Source: Pseudorhodoferax sp. Leaf267
Lineage (GTDB): Bacteria; Pseudomonadota; Gammaproteobacteria; Burkholderiales; Burkholderiaceae_C
Assembly: GCF_001422405.1 (NCBI RefSeq)
Contig: NZ_LMMV01000012.1
Location: 164,830 to 228,829, forward strand
DNA: 64,000 nucleotides
Reading direction: 5' to 3'
Part shown: positions 7,870 to 18,066 of the stretch, one piece after another
Layout: every line of letters begins with the position of its first letter
Position numbering within the stretch: position 1 is the first letter of the stretch
Made by a program: the position numbers and the translations under genes
The notes under the pieces: model-generated
The model's input: the letters and a program-made list of their open reading frames with translations, nothing else
Databases searched by the model: none
Told to the model about the DNA's origin: nothing

Positions 7870-9405
7870 TCAGGTTTTGTCGTCCGTGCGCCGCCGCTTC
7901 TCGGCGCGCTGCTCGGCGATCAGTTCCACCGAGCCATCGGCGTTCTGCCGCTCCAGCCGCACGTTGAAGCCCCACAGCGTGGCCAGGTGGCGCAGCATGG
8001 TGGTGCTGGACTCGCCCAGCGGCCGGCGCTGGTGCGCGAAGTGGCGCACGGTGAGCGAGCGGTCCCCGCGCAGGTCCACGTTCCACACCTGCAAATTGGG
8101 CTCGCGGCTGCCCAGGTCGTATTGCTCCGAGAGCTGCCGGCGCAGCGCGCGGTAGCCGTTTTCGTCGTGGATGGCCTGGATCTCCAGCTTGCCGCGGCTG
8201 TCGTCGTCCAGCACCGAGAACAGGCGGAAGTCGCGCATCAGCTTGGGCGACAGGTACTGCGCAACGAAGCTCTCGTCCTTGAAGTTCTGCATGGCGAAGT
8301 CGAAGGTCTTGCGCCAGTCCGAGCCCGCGATCTCCGGGAACCACTCGCGGTCTTCGGCCGTCGGATCCTCGCAGATGCGGCGGATGTCGCGCCACATGGC
8401 AAAGCCCAGCGCGTACACGTTGATGCCCGAGAAATGCGGGCTGTTGTAGGCCGGCTGGTAGACCACGTTGGTGTGCGACTGCAAGAATTCCATCATGAAG
8501 CCGTCGCTGAGCCGGCCTTCGTCGTACAGCGTGTTGAGGATGGTGTAGTGCCAGTAGGTGGCCCAGCCCTCGTTCATCACCTGCGTCTGGCGTTGCGGAT
8601 AGAAATACTGCCCCACCTTGCGCACGATGCGCACCACCTCGCGCTGCCAGGGCTCCAGCAGCGGCGCGTTCTTCTCGATGAAGTACAGCAGGTTTTCTTC
8701 CGGCTCCTTGGGGAAGCGCGCCTCCTGGGCGCGCTGCTCGGCCTCGGCCCGCGGCGGCAGCGTGCGCCACAGGTCGTTGACCTGGGCCTGCAGGTATTCC
8801 TCGCGCTCCTTCTGGCGCAGCGTTTCCTTTTCCAGCGACAGCTTGGGCGAGCGCTTGTAGCGGTCCACGCCCACGTTGGTCAGCGCGTGGCAGGCGTCGA
8901 TGAGCCGCTCCACGGCCTCCACGCCGTGGCGCTCCTCGCACTGCGCGATGTAGTTCTTGGCGAACACCAGGTAGTCGACGATGGCGTCGGCGCTGGTCCA
9001 CTGCTTGAACAGGTGGTTGCCCTTGAAGAACGAGTTGTGGCCGTAGGCCGCATGGGCGATCACCAGCGCCTGCATGGGCAAGGTGTTCTCGTCCATGAGG
9101 TAGGCGATGCAGGGGTTGGAGTTGATGACGATCTCGTACGCCAGCCCCATCTGCCCGCGCTTGTAGCGGTTTTCCGTCGCCAGGAAATGCTTGCCGAAGG
9201 ACCAGTGGTGGTAGTAGACCGGCATGCCGATGGAGGCGTAGGCGTCCATCATCTGCTCGGCGCTGATCACCTCCAGCTGGTGCGGGTAGCAGTCCAGCCC
9301 GTAGCGGTGGGCGACCTGGCGAATGGCCTCGTCGTATTCCTCGATGGCCTCGAAGGTCCATTCGGAGCCTGCGGGCAGGGGCTTGGCGGTGGTCTTGGTC
9401 AGCAT
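7870..9405 (-). CDS. spoVR: SpoVR family protein
   Basis: A 511-residue cytoplasmic protein of the SpoVR/YcgB family. It is recognisable from GLDCYPHQLEVISAEQMMDA, the YYHHWSFGKHF block and the NEGWATYWHY block near the middle. The biochemical role is not established; the family is tied to sporulation in Bacillus and to stationary-phase/stress operons in Gram-negatives. It is the third gene after prkA and yeaH. The start at 9405 (MLTKTT) gives the usual N-terminus; an in-frame ATG at 9450 would add 15 residues and cannot be excluded. Convergent with phoD. Confidence 0.88.
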   Translation of the reverse strand: MLTKTTAKPLPAGSEWTFEAIEEYDEAIRQVAHRYGLDCYPHQLEVISAEQMMDAYASIGMPVYYHHWSFGKHFLATENRYKRGQMGLAYEIVINSNPCIAYLMDENTLPMQALVIAHAAYGHNSFFKGNHLFKQWTSADAIVDYLVFAKNYIAQCEERHGVEAVERLIDACHALTNVGVDRYKRSPKLSLEKETLRQKEREEYLQAQVNDLWRTLPPRAEAEQRAQEARFPKEPEENLLYFIEKNAPLLEPWQREVVRIVRKVGQYFYPQRQTQVMNEGWATYWHYTILNTLYDEGRLSDGFMMEFLQSHTNVVYQPAYNSPHFSGINVYALGFAMWRDIRRICEDPTAEDREWFPEIAGSDWRKTFDFAMQNFKDESFVAQYLSPKLMRDFRLFSVLDDDSRGKLEIQAIHDENGYRALRRQLSEQYDLGSREPNLQVWNVDLRGDRSLTVRHFAHQRRPLGESSTTMLRHLATLWGFNVRLERQNADGSVELIAEQRAEKRRRTDDKT

Positions 9406-9491
9406 TTCAATGTTCCATGCCGCGGTTCGAATGGCCGCGGAGCAGGCCATGCCAGGGCACCCGCGGATCTGGCTCTGCCAGGCCGCTGGGT

Positions 9492-9551
9492 GCGCCCCCC
9501 CCCGCGTAGCAGAGGGGGGTTGGCGCAGCGCGCAGCGCGGAGACTGGGGGC
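9492..9551. repeat. C-run/G-run hairpin element between yeaH and spoVR
   Basis: A run of nine C (9495-9503) faces runs of six G (9514-9519) and five G (9546-9550), with a GCGCAGCGCGCAGCGCG tract between. Two mutually exclusive hairpins can form, C-run with the first G-run or with the second. It lies in the 153-base gap between yeaH and spoVR on their coding strand. From general familiarity, similar GC-rich elements are scattered between Comamonadaceae genes; only one copy is seen here, so repeat status is not shown. It could reduce read-through into spoVR. Confidence 0.45.
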
Positions 9552-9558
9552 AGTCATC

Positions 9559-10830
9559 TCAAGCCCGGCGTTTGAACAGTTCGCGGAACACCGGGTAGAT
9601 GTCGGCGACCGTGGAAATGCGCTGCATCGCGAAATGCCCCTCGCGCTTGGCCTGCAGCTTCTCGTACTCTTCCCACAGATTCTGCGGCGGGCCGTCCGTG
9701 ATCTCGATGTAGGCGAAATACTGCGTCAGATCCAGGATCTGGTTCTGCAGGATGTCGCGGCAACGCGGCGAATCGTCGTGCCAGTTGTCGCCGTCCGACG
9801 CCTGCGCGCCGTAGATGTTCCAGGTGGTGCTGGGGTAGCGCGCCACGATGATCTCGTGCATCAGCGTGAGCGCACTGCTCACCACCGTGCCGCCCGATTC
9901 GCGCGAGGTGAAGAAGTCGTCCTCGTTCACCTCGGTGGCCACCGTGTGGTGGCGGATGAACACCACCTCGATGTGCTCGTAGTTCCGGTTCAGGAACAGG
10001 TAGAGCAGCATGAAGAAGCGCTTGGCCACGTTCTTGCGGCCCTCGTCCATGGAGCCCGAGACGTCGAGCAGGCAGAACATCACGGCCTGCGTCGACGGCT
10101 TGGGTGTCTTCACGCGGTTGTTGTAGCGCAGGTCGAAGGTGTCCACGAAGGGCACGGCTTCGATCTTGGCGCGCAGCTTGGCGATCTCCTTGCGCACGCG
10201 TTCGACTTCCGGGTCGGTCTCGGGCACGGTCTCCATCAGCTCGGCCAGTTCCTTCTCAAGCGCGCGCAGTTGCGACGCGTATGGCCCGCCGATCGCGATG
10301 CGCCGGCCCGCGGCGCCGCGCATGGTGCGGGTCAGGTTCACGTTGGTCGGCACGCCGGTCTGCACGAAGCCGGCCCGCGTGCGCTTGTACTGCTCGATCT
10401 GGGCCAGCTGCTGCTTCACGAGATTGGGCAGCGCCATCTCGTCGAAGAAGATGTCCAGGAACTCGTCCTTGGTCAGCGTGAAGACGAAGTCGTCCAGGCT
10501 CTCGCCCTCGTTGCCGGCCTTGCCCTTGCCGCCACCCCCGCCGCCACCGCCCTTGGGCCGGTCGACCTGGTCGCCGCGGTTGAAGCGGTCGTTGCCGGGC
10601 CGCACGGCCTCCCATACGCCGCCTTGCCCGTGTTCGAACTGGGGCTCGTCGATGTCCTTGCCGGGGATGCCGATCTTCTCGCCATCGTCCAGGTTCTTCA
10701 GGCCGCGCTTGTTGATGGCATCGGCCACCGCCTTGCGGATCTGCCCCTTGAAGCGCTGGATGAAGCGGCTGCGATTGACGGAGCTCTTGTTCTTGCTGTC
10801 GTAACGTCGATCGACGATGCGCACGTTCAT
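9559..10830 (-). CDS. yeaH: YeaH/YhbH family (DUF444) von Willebrand-like protein
   Basis: A 423-residue DUF444 protein, the partner of PrkA in a widely conserved stress module. It starts MNVRIVDRRYD, has a flexible linker with eight consecutive glycines, and holds a von Willebrand A-type metal site (LLDVSGSMDEG, near residues 253-263). In enterobacteria this module is tied to starvation and stationary phase; the precise function is unknown. The gene follows prkA by 25 bases and precedes spoVR, so the three probably share a transcript. Confidence 0.9.
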   Translation of the reverse strand: MNVRIVDRRYDSKNKSSVNRSRFIQRFKGQIRKAVADAINKRGLKNLDDGEKIGIPGKDIDEPQFEHGQGGVWEAVRPGNDRFNRGDQVDRPKGGGGGGGGKGKAGNEGESLDDFVFTLTKDEFLDIFFDEMALPNLVKQQLAQIEQYKRTRAGFVQTGVPTNVNLTRTMRGAAGRRIAIGGPYASQLRALEKELAELMETVPETDPEVERVRKEIAKLRAKIEAVPFVDTFDLRYNNRVKTPKPSTQAVMFCLLDVSGSMDEGRKNVAKRFFMLLYLFLNRNYEHIEVVFIRHHTVATEVNEDDFFTSRESGGTVVSSALTLMHEIIVARYPSTTWNIYGAQASDGDNWHDDSPRCRDILQNQILDLTQYFAYIEITDGPPQNLWEEYEKLQAKREGHFAMQRISTVADIYPVFRELFKRRA

Positions 10831-10855
10831 GCAGGTCCTCCGTTGCGACGCGACC

Positions 10856-12778
10856 TCAAGACGATTTGCGCACGCGCAGATACCACTCGCAGAGCAGGCG
10901 CACCTGCTTCTCGGTGTAGCCCTTGGTGATCATGCGGTCCACGAAGTCCTTGTGCTTCTTCTGCTCCTCGCCGCTGGCCTTGGCGTTGAACGAGATCACG
11001 GGCAGCAACTCCTCGGTGTTGGAGAACATCTTCTTCTCGATCACCGCGCGCAGCTTTTCGTAGGACGTCCAGGCCGGGTTCTTGCCATCCTGCCGGGCAC
11101 GGGCGCGCAGCACGAAGTTGACCACCTCGTTGCGGAAGTCCTTGGGGTTGGAGATGCCCGCGGGCTTCTCGATCTTCTCGAGCTCGTCGTTCAGCGCGGC
11201 GCGGTCCAGGATCTCACCGGTGTTCGGGTCGCGGTACTCCTGATCCTGGATCCAGAAATCGGCATAGACCACGTAGCGGTCGAAGATGTTCTGGCCGTAT
11301 TCGGAGTAGCTCTCCAGGTAGGAGGTCTGGATCTCCTTGCCGATGAATTCCGCGTAGCGCGGCGACAGGAACTCCTTGATGTAGCGCAGGTACTTCTCGC
11401 CGACCTCGGGTGGGAACTGCTCCTGCTCGATCTGCTGCTCCAGCACATACATCAGGTGCACCGGGTTGGCCGCCACCTCGCGGTGGTCGAAGTTGAACAC
11501 CCGCGAGAGGATCTTGAACGCGAAGCGTGTGGAGAGCCCGATCATGCCCTCGTCGACGCCAGCGAAGTCGCGGTACTCCTGGAAGCTCTTGGCGCGCGGG
11601 TCCGTGTCCTTCAGGTTCTCACCGTCGTACACGCGCATCTTGGAGAAGATGGCCGAGTTCTCCGGCTCCTTCAAGCGCGACAGCACCGAGAACTGCGCCA
11701 GCATGCGCAAGGTGTCGGGCGCGCAGGGCGCCTGCGACAGCGAGGAGTTGACGACCAGCTTCTCGTAGATGTGGATCTCGTCCGACACGCGCAGGCAGTA
11801 CGGCACCTTGACGATGTAGATCCGGTCGAGAAAGGCCTCGTTGTTGCGGTTGTTGCGGAAGGCCTGCCACTCGGCCTCGTTCGAGTGCGCCAGGATCAGG
11901 CCGTCGAACGGGATGGCGCCAAAGCCTTCCGTGCCCTTGTAGTTGCCTTCCTGCGTGGCCGTCAGCAGTGGGTGCAGCACCTTGATGGGCGCCTTGAACA
12001 TTTCCACGAACTCGAGCACCCCGCGGTTGGACAGGCACAGGCCGCCCGAATAGGAGTACGCGTCCGGGTCGTCCTGCGAATACGTCTCCAGCTTGCGGAT
12101 GTCGATCTTGCCGACCAGGGCCGAGATGTCCTGGTTGTTCTCGTCGCCCGGCTCGGTCTTGGACACGGCGATCTGCTTGAGCACCGAGGGCCGGATCTTC
12201 ACCACACGGAACTTGGTGATGTCGCCGCCGAACTCCTGCAGCCGCTTCACGGCCCAGGGGCTCATGATGGTGGACAGGTAGCGGCGCGGGATCTTGTAGT
12301 CGTCTTCGAGCAGCTGCGCGTCTTCGGCCGGGTTGAACAACCCGAGCGGCGACTCGTGCACGGGCGAGCCCTTGATCGCGTAGAACGGCACCTTCTCGAT
12401 CAGATACTTGAGCCGCTCGGCCAGCGAAGACTTGCCGCCGCCCACCGGCCCCAGCAGGTACAGCACCTGCTTCTTTTCTTCCAGGCCCTGGGCCGCATGG
12501 CGGAAGTACGAGACGATGCTCTCGATCACCTCTTCCATGCCGTACAGGTCGCGGAAGGCGGGGTACACGCGGATCATCTTGTTGGCGAAGATGCGCGACA
12601 GACGCGGGTCTGTGCGCGTGTCCACCAGCTCCGATTCGCCGATGGCCAGCAGCATGCGCTCTGCAACACTGGCGTAGGCGGTGGGGTCTGTCTTGCACAG
12701 CTCCAGGTATTCCTGGACTGACATTTCCTCTTCCTGGGCCGCCTCGAAGCGGTCTTGATAACGGGCAAAGATCGACAT
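10856..12778 (-). CDS. prkA: PrkA family serine protein kinase
   Basis: A 640-residue AAA-type protein with a kinase-like C-terminal region (PrkA/YeaG). The Walker A loop GPVGGGKSSLAER lies near residues 110-122. The start has a strong site (CAGGAGAAACG before the ATG). It is the promoter-proximal gene of prkA-yeaH-spoVR. The 200-base gap upstream contains a minus-strand TATGAT (12846-12851) in the context GGGCTATGATG as a possible -10, without a convincing -35. In Bacillus and enterobacteria the protein phosphorylates or proteolytically controls regulators under starvation; which applies here is unknown. Confidence 0.92.
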   Translation of the reverse strand: MSIFARYQDRFEAAQEEEMSVQEYLELCKTDPTAYASVAERMLLAIGESELVDTRTDPRLSRIFANKMIRVYPAFRDLYGMEEVIESIVSYFRHAAQGLEEKKQVLYLLGPVGGGKSSLAERLKYLIEKVPFYAIKGSPVHESPLGLFNPAEDAQLLEDDYKIPRRYLSTIMSPWAVKRLQEFGGDITKFRVVKIRPSVLKQIAVSKTEPGDENNQDISALVGKIDIRKLETYSQDDPDAYSYSGGLCLSNRGVLEFVEMFKAPIKVLHPLLTATQEGNYKGTEGFGAIPFDGLILAHSNEAEWQAFRNNRNNEAFLDRIYIVKVPYCLRVSDEIHIYEKLVVNSSLSQAPCAPDTLRMLAQFSVLSRLKEPENSAIFSKMRVYDGENLKDTDPRAKSFQEYRDFAGVDEGMIGLSTRFAFKILSRVFNFDHREVAANPVHLMYVLEQQIEQEQFPPEVGEKYLRYIKEFLSPRYAEFIGKEIQTSYLESYSEYGQNIFDRYVVYADFWIQDQEYRDPNTGEILDRAALNDELEKIEKPAGISNPKDFRNEVVNFVLRARARQDGKNPAWTSYEKLRAVIEKKMFSNTEELLPVISFNAKASGEEQKKHKDFVDRMITKGYTEKQVRLLCEWYLRVRKSS

Positions 12779-12978
12779 CGTTTCTCCTGTGATTTGGATA
12801 CTGCTGTCTACGCTTTGAGTGGCGTTTCGCGAGAAGGTTTAAATCATCATAGCCCTTCCCCGAAAACGTTAAGCAACAAATATGCGCGGTGTTGCAGGGG
12901 ATCCAGATCCCTTGGCGGCAAGGTCCGCGCAGGCCCTGCAGAATGACGTCCCCACGCCGACCGCGCGGTGCCTGCCCA

Positions 12979-13692
12979 TCAGGGCTGCATGAGTTCCAGC
13001 AGCCTGTCCAGCCCGCCGGTTTCGATGGACACCATGGCCTGCTCGCGCACCTTGGGCTTGGCGTGGTAGGCCACCGACAGGCCGGCCTCGCCCATCATCG
13101 GCAGGTCGTTCGCGCCGTCGCCCACCGCGATCGTCTGGTTCGGCGCGATGCCCAGCAGCGAGGCCACTTCCAGCAGCGTGCGGCGCTTCTCGGCCCCGTC
13201 GCAGATGTCGCCCCAGGACTGCGTGACCACGCGGCCCGTGAGCTGGCCGTCGGCTTCCTCCAGCAGGTTGGAGCGCGCGAAATCGATGCCCAGGTCGGCC
13301 TTCACGCGGTTGGCGAAGAACGTGAAGCCGCCCGATACCAGCAACACCTTGAGGCCCGCGGCCTTGCAGGCGTCGACGAGTTCGCGCGCACCGGGGTTGA
13401 GCCGCAGGCGCTCGTCGTAGACCTGCTGCAGCGCCCGCACGGGCACGCCCTGCAACAGGGCCACGCGGCGTGTGAGGCTCTCCTTGAAGTCCTTGATCTC
13501 TCCGCGCATCGTGGCCTCGGTGATGGCCGCGACCTCGGCCTTCTTGCCGACGGCGTCTGCGATCTCGTCGATGCATTCGATGTTGATCAGCGTCGAGTCC
13601 ATGTCGAACGCGATGAGCTTGAAGTCGGCCAGGCGCAGGCTGGGCGTGACGATGCGGACCGTGAGGCCAGGGGCGAAGGATGAGGCTGTCAT
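12979..13692 (-). CDS. serB: Phosphoserine phosphatase
   Basis: The last step of serine synthesis: hydrolysis of O-phosphoserine. The 237-residue HAD-superfamily enzyme has motif I DMDSTL with nucleophile Asp30 and acid Asp32, motif II LVSGGF, and motif III VGDGANDLPMMG. The N-terminal ACT-like extension of E. coli SerB is missing, leaving about 25 residues before the catalytic core. The ATG at 13692 was preferred to an upstream in-frame ATG at 13758 that would run into mfd. It lies 22 bases downstream of mfd on the same strand. The 200 bases between it and prkA contain no gene. Confidence 0.92.
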   Translation of the reverse strand: MTASSFAPGLTVRIVTPSLRLADFKLIAFDMDSTLINIECIDEIADAVGKKAEVAAITEATMRGEIKDFKESLTRRVALLQGVPVRALQQVYDERLRLNPGARELVDACKAAGLKVLLVSGGFTFFANRVKADLGIDFARSNLLEEADGQLTGRVVTQSWGDICDGAEKRRTLLEVASLLGIAPNQTIAVGDGANDLPMMGEAGLSVAYHAKPKVREQAMVSIETGGLDRLLELMQP

Positions 13693-13714
13693 GGGGGCTT
13701 GGAGGTTGAAGGGG

Positions 13715-16700
13715 TCAGGCGGCTTGCACGACGGGCTTGCCCAGATGGCGCAACACATCGCGCACCATCTGCGCCCGGTCCTTGGGCTCGGGCAGTTCGC
13801 GCTCGATGCGCAGCTTTTCGTTGCCTACCAGCTTGATGTGCTTGTTCTTCTGGATCAGCTCGATGATGCGCATGGGCTCGATCGGCGCGTCGGGCTTGAA
13901 GCTGATGTGCGTCACGCCCGGTGCGGCGTCGACCTTGACCACTCCATATGGGCGGGCCAGCACGCGCAGCCGGTGCACATCGATCAGTGTCTGCGCCTGC
14001 GGCGGCAGCTTGCCGAAGCGGTCGACGATTTCCTCCAGCAGGATGTCGACCTGGTCGGCGGTCTTCGCCGTGGCCAGCTTCTTGTAGAACGACAGGCGCA
14101 GGTGCACGTCGCCGCAGTAGTCGTCGGGCAGCAGGGCGGGCGCGTGCAGGTTGATCTCGGTGGTGACCGACAGCGGGGCCAGCAGGTCGGGCTCCTTGCC
14201 TTCCTTCAGGCTGCGCACGGCCTCGGCCAGCATCTCGTTGTAGAGCTGAAAGCCCACCTCCAGCATGTTGCCGCTCTGGTTCTCGCCCAGCACTTCGCCG
14301 GCACCGCGGATCTCCAGGTCGTGCATGGCGAGGTAGAAGCCTGAGCCCAGTTCTTCCATCTGCTGGATGGCTTCGAGCCGCTGCGATGCCTGCTTGGTCA
14401 GGCCCTCGATGTCCGGCACCATCAAGTAGGCGTAGGCCTGGTGGTGGCTGCGGCCCACGCGGCCGCGCAGCTGGTGCAGCTGAGCCAGGCCGAACTTGTC
14501 GGCACGGCTCATGACGATGGTGTTGGCCGTCGGCACGTCGATGCCGGTCTCGATGATGGTGGAGCACAGCAGGAGGTTGCTTCGCTGGGCGGTGAAGTCG
14601 CGCATCACGGCTTCCAGCTGGCGCTCGGGCATCTGGCCATGGGCGACGGCGATGCGCGCCTCGGGTAGCAGCTCCTCGAGCTTGGCGCGCCGGTTCTCGA
14701 TGGTCTCGACCTCGTTGTGCAGGAAATAGACCTGGCCGCCGCGCTTCAACTCGCGCAGCACGGCCTCGCGGATCACGCCATTGCTCTCGCTGCGCACGAA
14801 GGTCTTGATGGCCAGCCGGCGCTGGGGTGCGGTGGCGATCACCGACAGGTCGCGCAGGCCCTCCAGCGCCATGCCCAGCGTGCGCGGAATCGGCGTGGCC
14901 GTCAGCGTGAGCACGTCGACCTCGGCGCGCATGGCCTTCATGGCCTCCTTGTGGCGCACGCCGAAACGGTGTTCCTCGTCGATGATGAGCAGGCCCAGCT
15001 GCTTGAACTTGACGGACGCGCTGAGCAGCTTGTGCGTGCCGACCACGATGTCCACGCTGCCGTCTTCCAGGCCCTTGGCCGCAGCCGTGATCTCCTTGCC
15101 GGAGCGGAAGCGGCTCATCTCGGCGATCTTGACCGGCCACTTGGCGAAGCGGTCGGTCAGCGTCTGGTAGTGCTGCTCGGCCAGCAGCGTGGTCGGCGCG
15201 AGGAAGGCCACCTGCCTGCCGCCCGTCACGGCAACGAAGGCGGCGCGCAGGGCGACCTCGGTCTTGCCGAAACCCACGTCGCCGCAGACCAGGCGGTCCA
15301 TGGGCTGGGGCGAGATCATGTCCTGGATCACGGCATGGATGGCCGCGTTCTGGTCGGCCGTTTCGTCGAAGCCGAAGTCGTTGGCGAAGGTCTCGTAGTC
15401 CTGCGCCGCGAAGCGGAAGGCGTGGCCTTCGCGCGCAGCGCGGCGCGCGTAGATGTTCAGCAACTCGGCGGCCGCGTCGCGCACCTGTTCGGCAGCGCGG
15501 CGCTTGGCCTTGTCCCACTGGCCCGAGCCCAGCTTGTGCAGCGGCGCCTCGTCGGCGCTGACGCCGGTGTAGCGGCTGATCAGGTGCAGCTGGCTGACCG
15601 GCACGTAGAGCAGGGCCTTGTCGGCGTATTCCAGGTGCAGGAATTCCGAGCTGCCCTGGCCCAGGTCCAGGTTCACGAGCCCGCGGTACCGGCCGATGCC
15701 GTGCGCAGCGTGGACCACCGGGTCGCCGACGTTGAGCTCGGCCAGGTCCTTGATCAAGGCCTCGACGTCGCTGACCTGCTCCTGCTTGCGGCGCCGGCGC
15801 ACGCCGGGGCCCGCGGCGAACAGCTCGGTCTCGGTCACGAAGTCGATGCCGGCCTCCAGCCAGGCGAAGCCCGCGCCGAGCGCTGCCGTGGCCATTCCCA
15901 GCTTCTCATCGCTGGCCTCGAAGTCGGCCAGGCTGTCGAACACCGGCGGCGCCAGCGCGCTGGCGCGCACGAAGTCCAGCAGGCTTTCGCGCCGGCCATC
16001 GGACTCGGCCAGCAGCAGCACGCGCTGCTGGGTGTTGCGCAGGTGGCCCGTCAGGCGCGCCAGCGGCTCGTCGGCGCCACGTACGACGGACAGGGCCGGC
16101 AGCGGCGCGAACTCGGCGTAGGGCGTGTCGTCCGCCCCCAAGGCCTGCGCGGGGCGCAGCGCCAACTGGGCATGCTGGTTGGACTGCGCGTAGAACTGTT
16201 CGCTGGACAGGAACAGCGCCTCGGGCGGCAGCACGGGGCGGTCCGGGTCGCCCTGCAGCAGGCGGTGGCGGTCGCGTGTGTCCTGCCAGAAGCGCTGGAA
16301 CGCCGATTCCAGGTCGCCATGCAGGACCACGGTGGCGGCTTCGCCCAGGTAGTCGAACACGGTGGCGGTCTGCTCGAAAAACAGCGGCAGGTAGTACTCG
16401 ATGCCGGCCGTGGCCACGCCGTTGCCCATGTCTTTGTAGATGCGGCTTCGCGTGGGGTCACCCTCCAGCAACTCGCGCCAGCGGCTGCGAAAGCGCGCGC
16501 GGCCTTCGTCGTCCATCGGGAATTCACGGCCCGGCAGCAGCCGGACCTCGGGCACCGGGTACAGGCTGCGCTGGCTGTCGGGGTCGAAGGTGCGGATGGA
16601 GTCGATCTCGTCGTCGAACAGGTCCACCCGGAAGGGCACGGCAGAGCCCATGGGGAACAGGTCGATCAATCCGCCGCGTACTGCGTACTCGCCCGGGCTC

Positions 16701-17191
16701 ACGACCTGGGTCACATGGCTGTAGCCGGCCAGCGTGAGCTGGGACTTCAGCCGCGCCTCGTCCAGCTTCTGCTTGACCTTGAAATGGAAGGTCGTGCCGG
16801 CCAGGAAGCTGGGAGGCGCCACGCGGTACAGCGCCGTGGTCGCGGGCACCAGCACCACGTCGACACCGGCCTCGGGGTCGCGCCGCGCCGCGCCCGCGTA
16901 CAGGCGCCACAGCGTGGCCAGGCGTTCGCTGATCAGGTCCTGGTGCGGCGAGAAGGTGTCGTAGGGCAGGGTCTCCCAGTCCGGGAACAGGCCGCAGCGC
17001 AGTTCGGGCGCAAAGAAGCGCATCTCTTCGAGCAGGCGCTGCGCGTCGTTGGCGTCCGAGGTCACGATGGCCGTCACGCGCTGGCCGGCCTTCTCGCGCA
17101 GGGCCAGGCGGGCCAGCAGCAGGGCGTCGGCCGAGCCGGGCGGGCGCGGCAGTGTGAAACGTTTGCCGGGAATGAGTTTGGGGAGATCCAT
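13715..17191 (-). CDS. mfd: Transcription-repair coupling factor
   Basis: Mfd displaces RNA polymerase stalled at DNA lesions and recruits UvrA. The protein is 1158 residues, close to the usual 1150. Visible in order: a UvrB-like N-terminal module ([11 protein letters not shown]-type segment), the RNA-polymerase-interaction/linker region, then the RecG-like translocase with Walker [12 protein letters not shown] (about residues 632-642) and IIDEEHRFG (about 737-745), and the C-terminal TRCF domain. The start at 17191 (MDLPKL) was chosen; 17212 (MPAFAPPM) is also possible. A terminator-like hairpin lies in the leader (separate entry). serB follows closely. Confidence 0.95.
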   Translation of the reverse strand: MDLPKLIPGKRFTLPRPPGSADALLLARLALREKAGQRVTAIVTSDANDAQRLLEEMRFFAPELRCGLFPDWETLPYDTFSPHQDLISERLATLWRLYAGAARRDPEAGVDVVLVPATTALYRVAPPSFLAGTTFHFKVKQKLDEARLKSQLTLAGYSHVTQVVSPGEYAVRGGLIDLFPMGSAVPFRVDLFDDEIDSIRTFDPDSQRSLYPVPEVRLLPGREFPMDDEGRARFRSRWRELLEGDPTRSRIYKDMGNGVATAGIEYYLPLFFEQTATVFDYLGEAATVVLHGDLESAFQRFWQDTRDRHRLLQGDPDRPVLPPEALFLSSEQFYAQSNQHAQLALRPAQALGADDTPYAEFAPLPALSVVRGADEPLARLTGHLRNTQQRVLLLAESDGRRESLLDFVRASALAPPVFDSLADFEASDEKLGMATAALGAGFAWLEAGIDFVTETELFAAGPGVRRRRKQEQVSDVEALIKDLAELNVGDPVVHAAHGIGRYRGLVNLDLGQGSSEFLHLEYADKALLYVPVSQLHLISRYTGVSADEAPLHKLGSGQWDKAKRRAAEQVRDAAAELLNIYARRAAREGHAFRFAAQDYETFANDFGFDETADQNAAIHAVIQDMISPQPMDRLVCGDVGFGKTEVALRAAFVAVTGGRQVAFLAPTTLLAEQHYQTLTDRFAKWPVKIAEMSRFRSGKEITAAAKGLEDGSVDIVVGTHKLLSASVKFKQLGLLIIDEEHRFGVRHKEAMKAMRAEVDVLTLTATPIPRTLGMALEGLRDLSVIATAPQRRLAIKTFVRSESNGVIREAVLRELKRGGQVYFLHNEVETIENRRAKLEELLPEARIAVAHGQMPERQLEAVMRDFTAQRSNLLLCSTIIETGIDVPTANTIVMSRADKFGLAQLHQLRGRVGRSHHQAYAYLMVPDIEGLTKQASQRLEAIQQMEELGSGFYLAMHDLEIRGAGEVLGENQSGNMLEVGFQLYNEMLAEAVRSLKEGKEPDLLAPLSVTTEINLHAPALLPDDYCGDVHLRLSFYKKLATAKTADQVDILLEEIVDRFGKLPPQAQTLIDVHRLRVLARPYGVVKVDAAPGVTHISFKPDAPIEPMRIIELIQKNKHIKLVGNEKLRIERELPEPKDRAQMVRDVLRHLGKPVVQAA

Positions 17192-17212
17192 GGGCGGCGC
17201 AAATGCAGGCAT

Positions 17213-17252
17213 GTGGAAAAACCAAAACCCCCCGCCGGGCGAGGGCGGGGGG
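17213..17252 (-). terminator. Intrinsic-terminator-like hairpin in the mfd leader
   Basis: On the minus strand a perfect 9-bp stem (CCCCCCGCC/GGCGGGGGG, loop of seven) is followed directly by TTTTGGTTTTT. Only 21-37 bases separate its end from the mfd start, and only 64 bases separate it from ispD on the other side. It may stop antisense read-through from envZ-ompR, or act as an attenuator within the mfd leader. Confidence 0.6.
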
Positions 17253-17316
17253 TGTGGCGATGCGGGGATTTTAGGCAAGGGCTGCAGGATGTGCAGACTC
17301 CTAGAATCGCGCCCTC

Positions 17317-18066
17317 ATGAGCCCTGTTCCAGACCCCGGCGAGGCCGCGCCCGCGCCGCGCTTCTTCGCCCTGATTCCGTGTGCCGGCAGCGGCAGCCGC
17401 GCCCTGGCGCCAGGCGCCGTGTTGCCCAAGCAATACCAGGCGATTGCCGGCCAGCCCATGGTCATGCACACGCTGGCCGCGTTCGCCGGCGTGGGGCGCA
17501 TCAGCGACGTGCTGGTCGTGGTGGCGCATGGCGACGATTTCTTCGAACACCACAGCGCGCCCTGCGTGGTGCGCGACAACGGCGGCGCCACGCGTGCGCA
17601 AAGCGTGCGCAACGGCCTGCACGACCTCTTCGAGCAGGGCGCGCGCGGGCACGACTGGGTGCTCGTGCACGACGCAGCGCGTTGCCTGATCACCCCCGGA
17701 CAGATCGACGCGCTCATCGATGCCTGCGCGGGCGACGCGGTCGGCGGGCTGCTGGCGCACAAGCTGCCCGACACGTTGAAGCAGGAGGGCGCGCAGCCCG
17801 GCCGTGTGGCCGCCACCTTGCCACGTGCGGACAAGTGGCTGGCGCAAACGCCGCAGATGTTCCGCATCGACCTGCTGAGCCGGGCGCTGGACGCGGCACT
17901 GGCCGGCGACGCCGCCCAGGTCACGGACGAGGCCAGCGCCATCGAGGCCCAGGGCCTGGCACCGCTGCTGGTGCCGGGCAGCGCGCTCAATTTCAAGGTC
18001 ACGTACCCGGAGGACTTCGCACTGGCGGAGCAGGTGCTGCGCGGCCGGCAGGAAGGAACGCCATGA
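17317..18066 (+). CDS. ispD: 2-C-methyl-D-erythritol 4-phosphate cytidylyltransferase
   Basis: Third enzyme of the MEP isoprenoid pathway: transfers CMP from CTP to methylerythritol phosphate. The 249-residue protein carries the nucleotide-binding segment PCAGSGSRA followed by the PKQY signature, the RAQSVRNGL block and the [10 protein letters not shown] motif. The region between AGSGSR and PKQY is Ala/Pro-rich rather than the common RMG form but keeps the basic residues. The stop overlaps the ispF start (ATGA), giving coupled translation of two non-consecutive pathway enzymes. Divergent from mfd. Confidence 0.95.
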   Translation: MSPVPDPGEAAPAPRFFALIPCAGSGSRALAPGAVLPKQYQAIAGQPMVMHTLAAFAGVGRISDVLVVVAHGDDFFEHHSAPCVVRDNGGATRAQSVRNGLHDLFEQGARGHDWVLVHDAARCLITPGQIDALIDACAGDAVGGLLAHKLPDTLKQEGAQPGRVAATLPRADKWLAQTPQMFRIDLLSRALDAALAGDAAQVTDEASAIEAQGLAPLLVPGSALNFKVTYPEDFALAEQVLRGRQEGTP

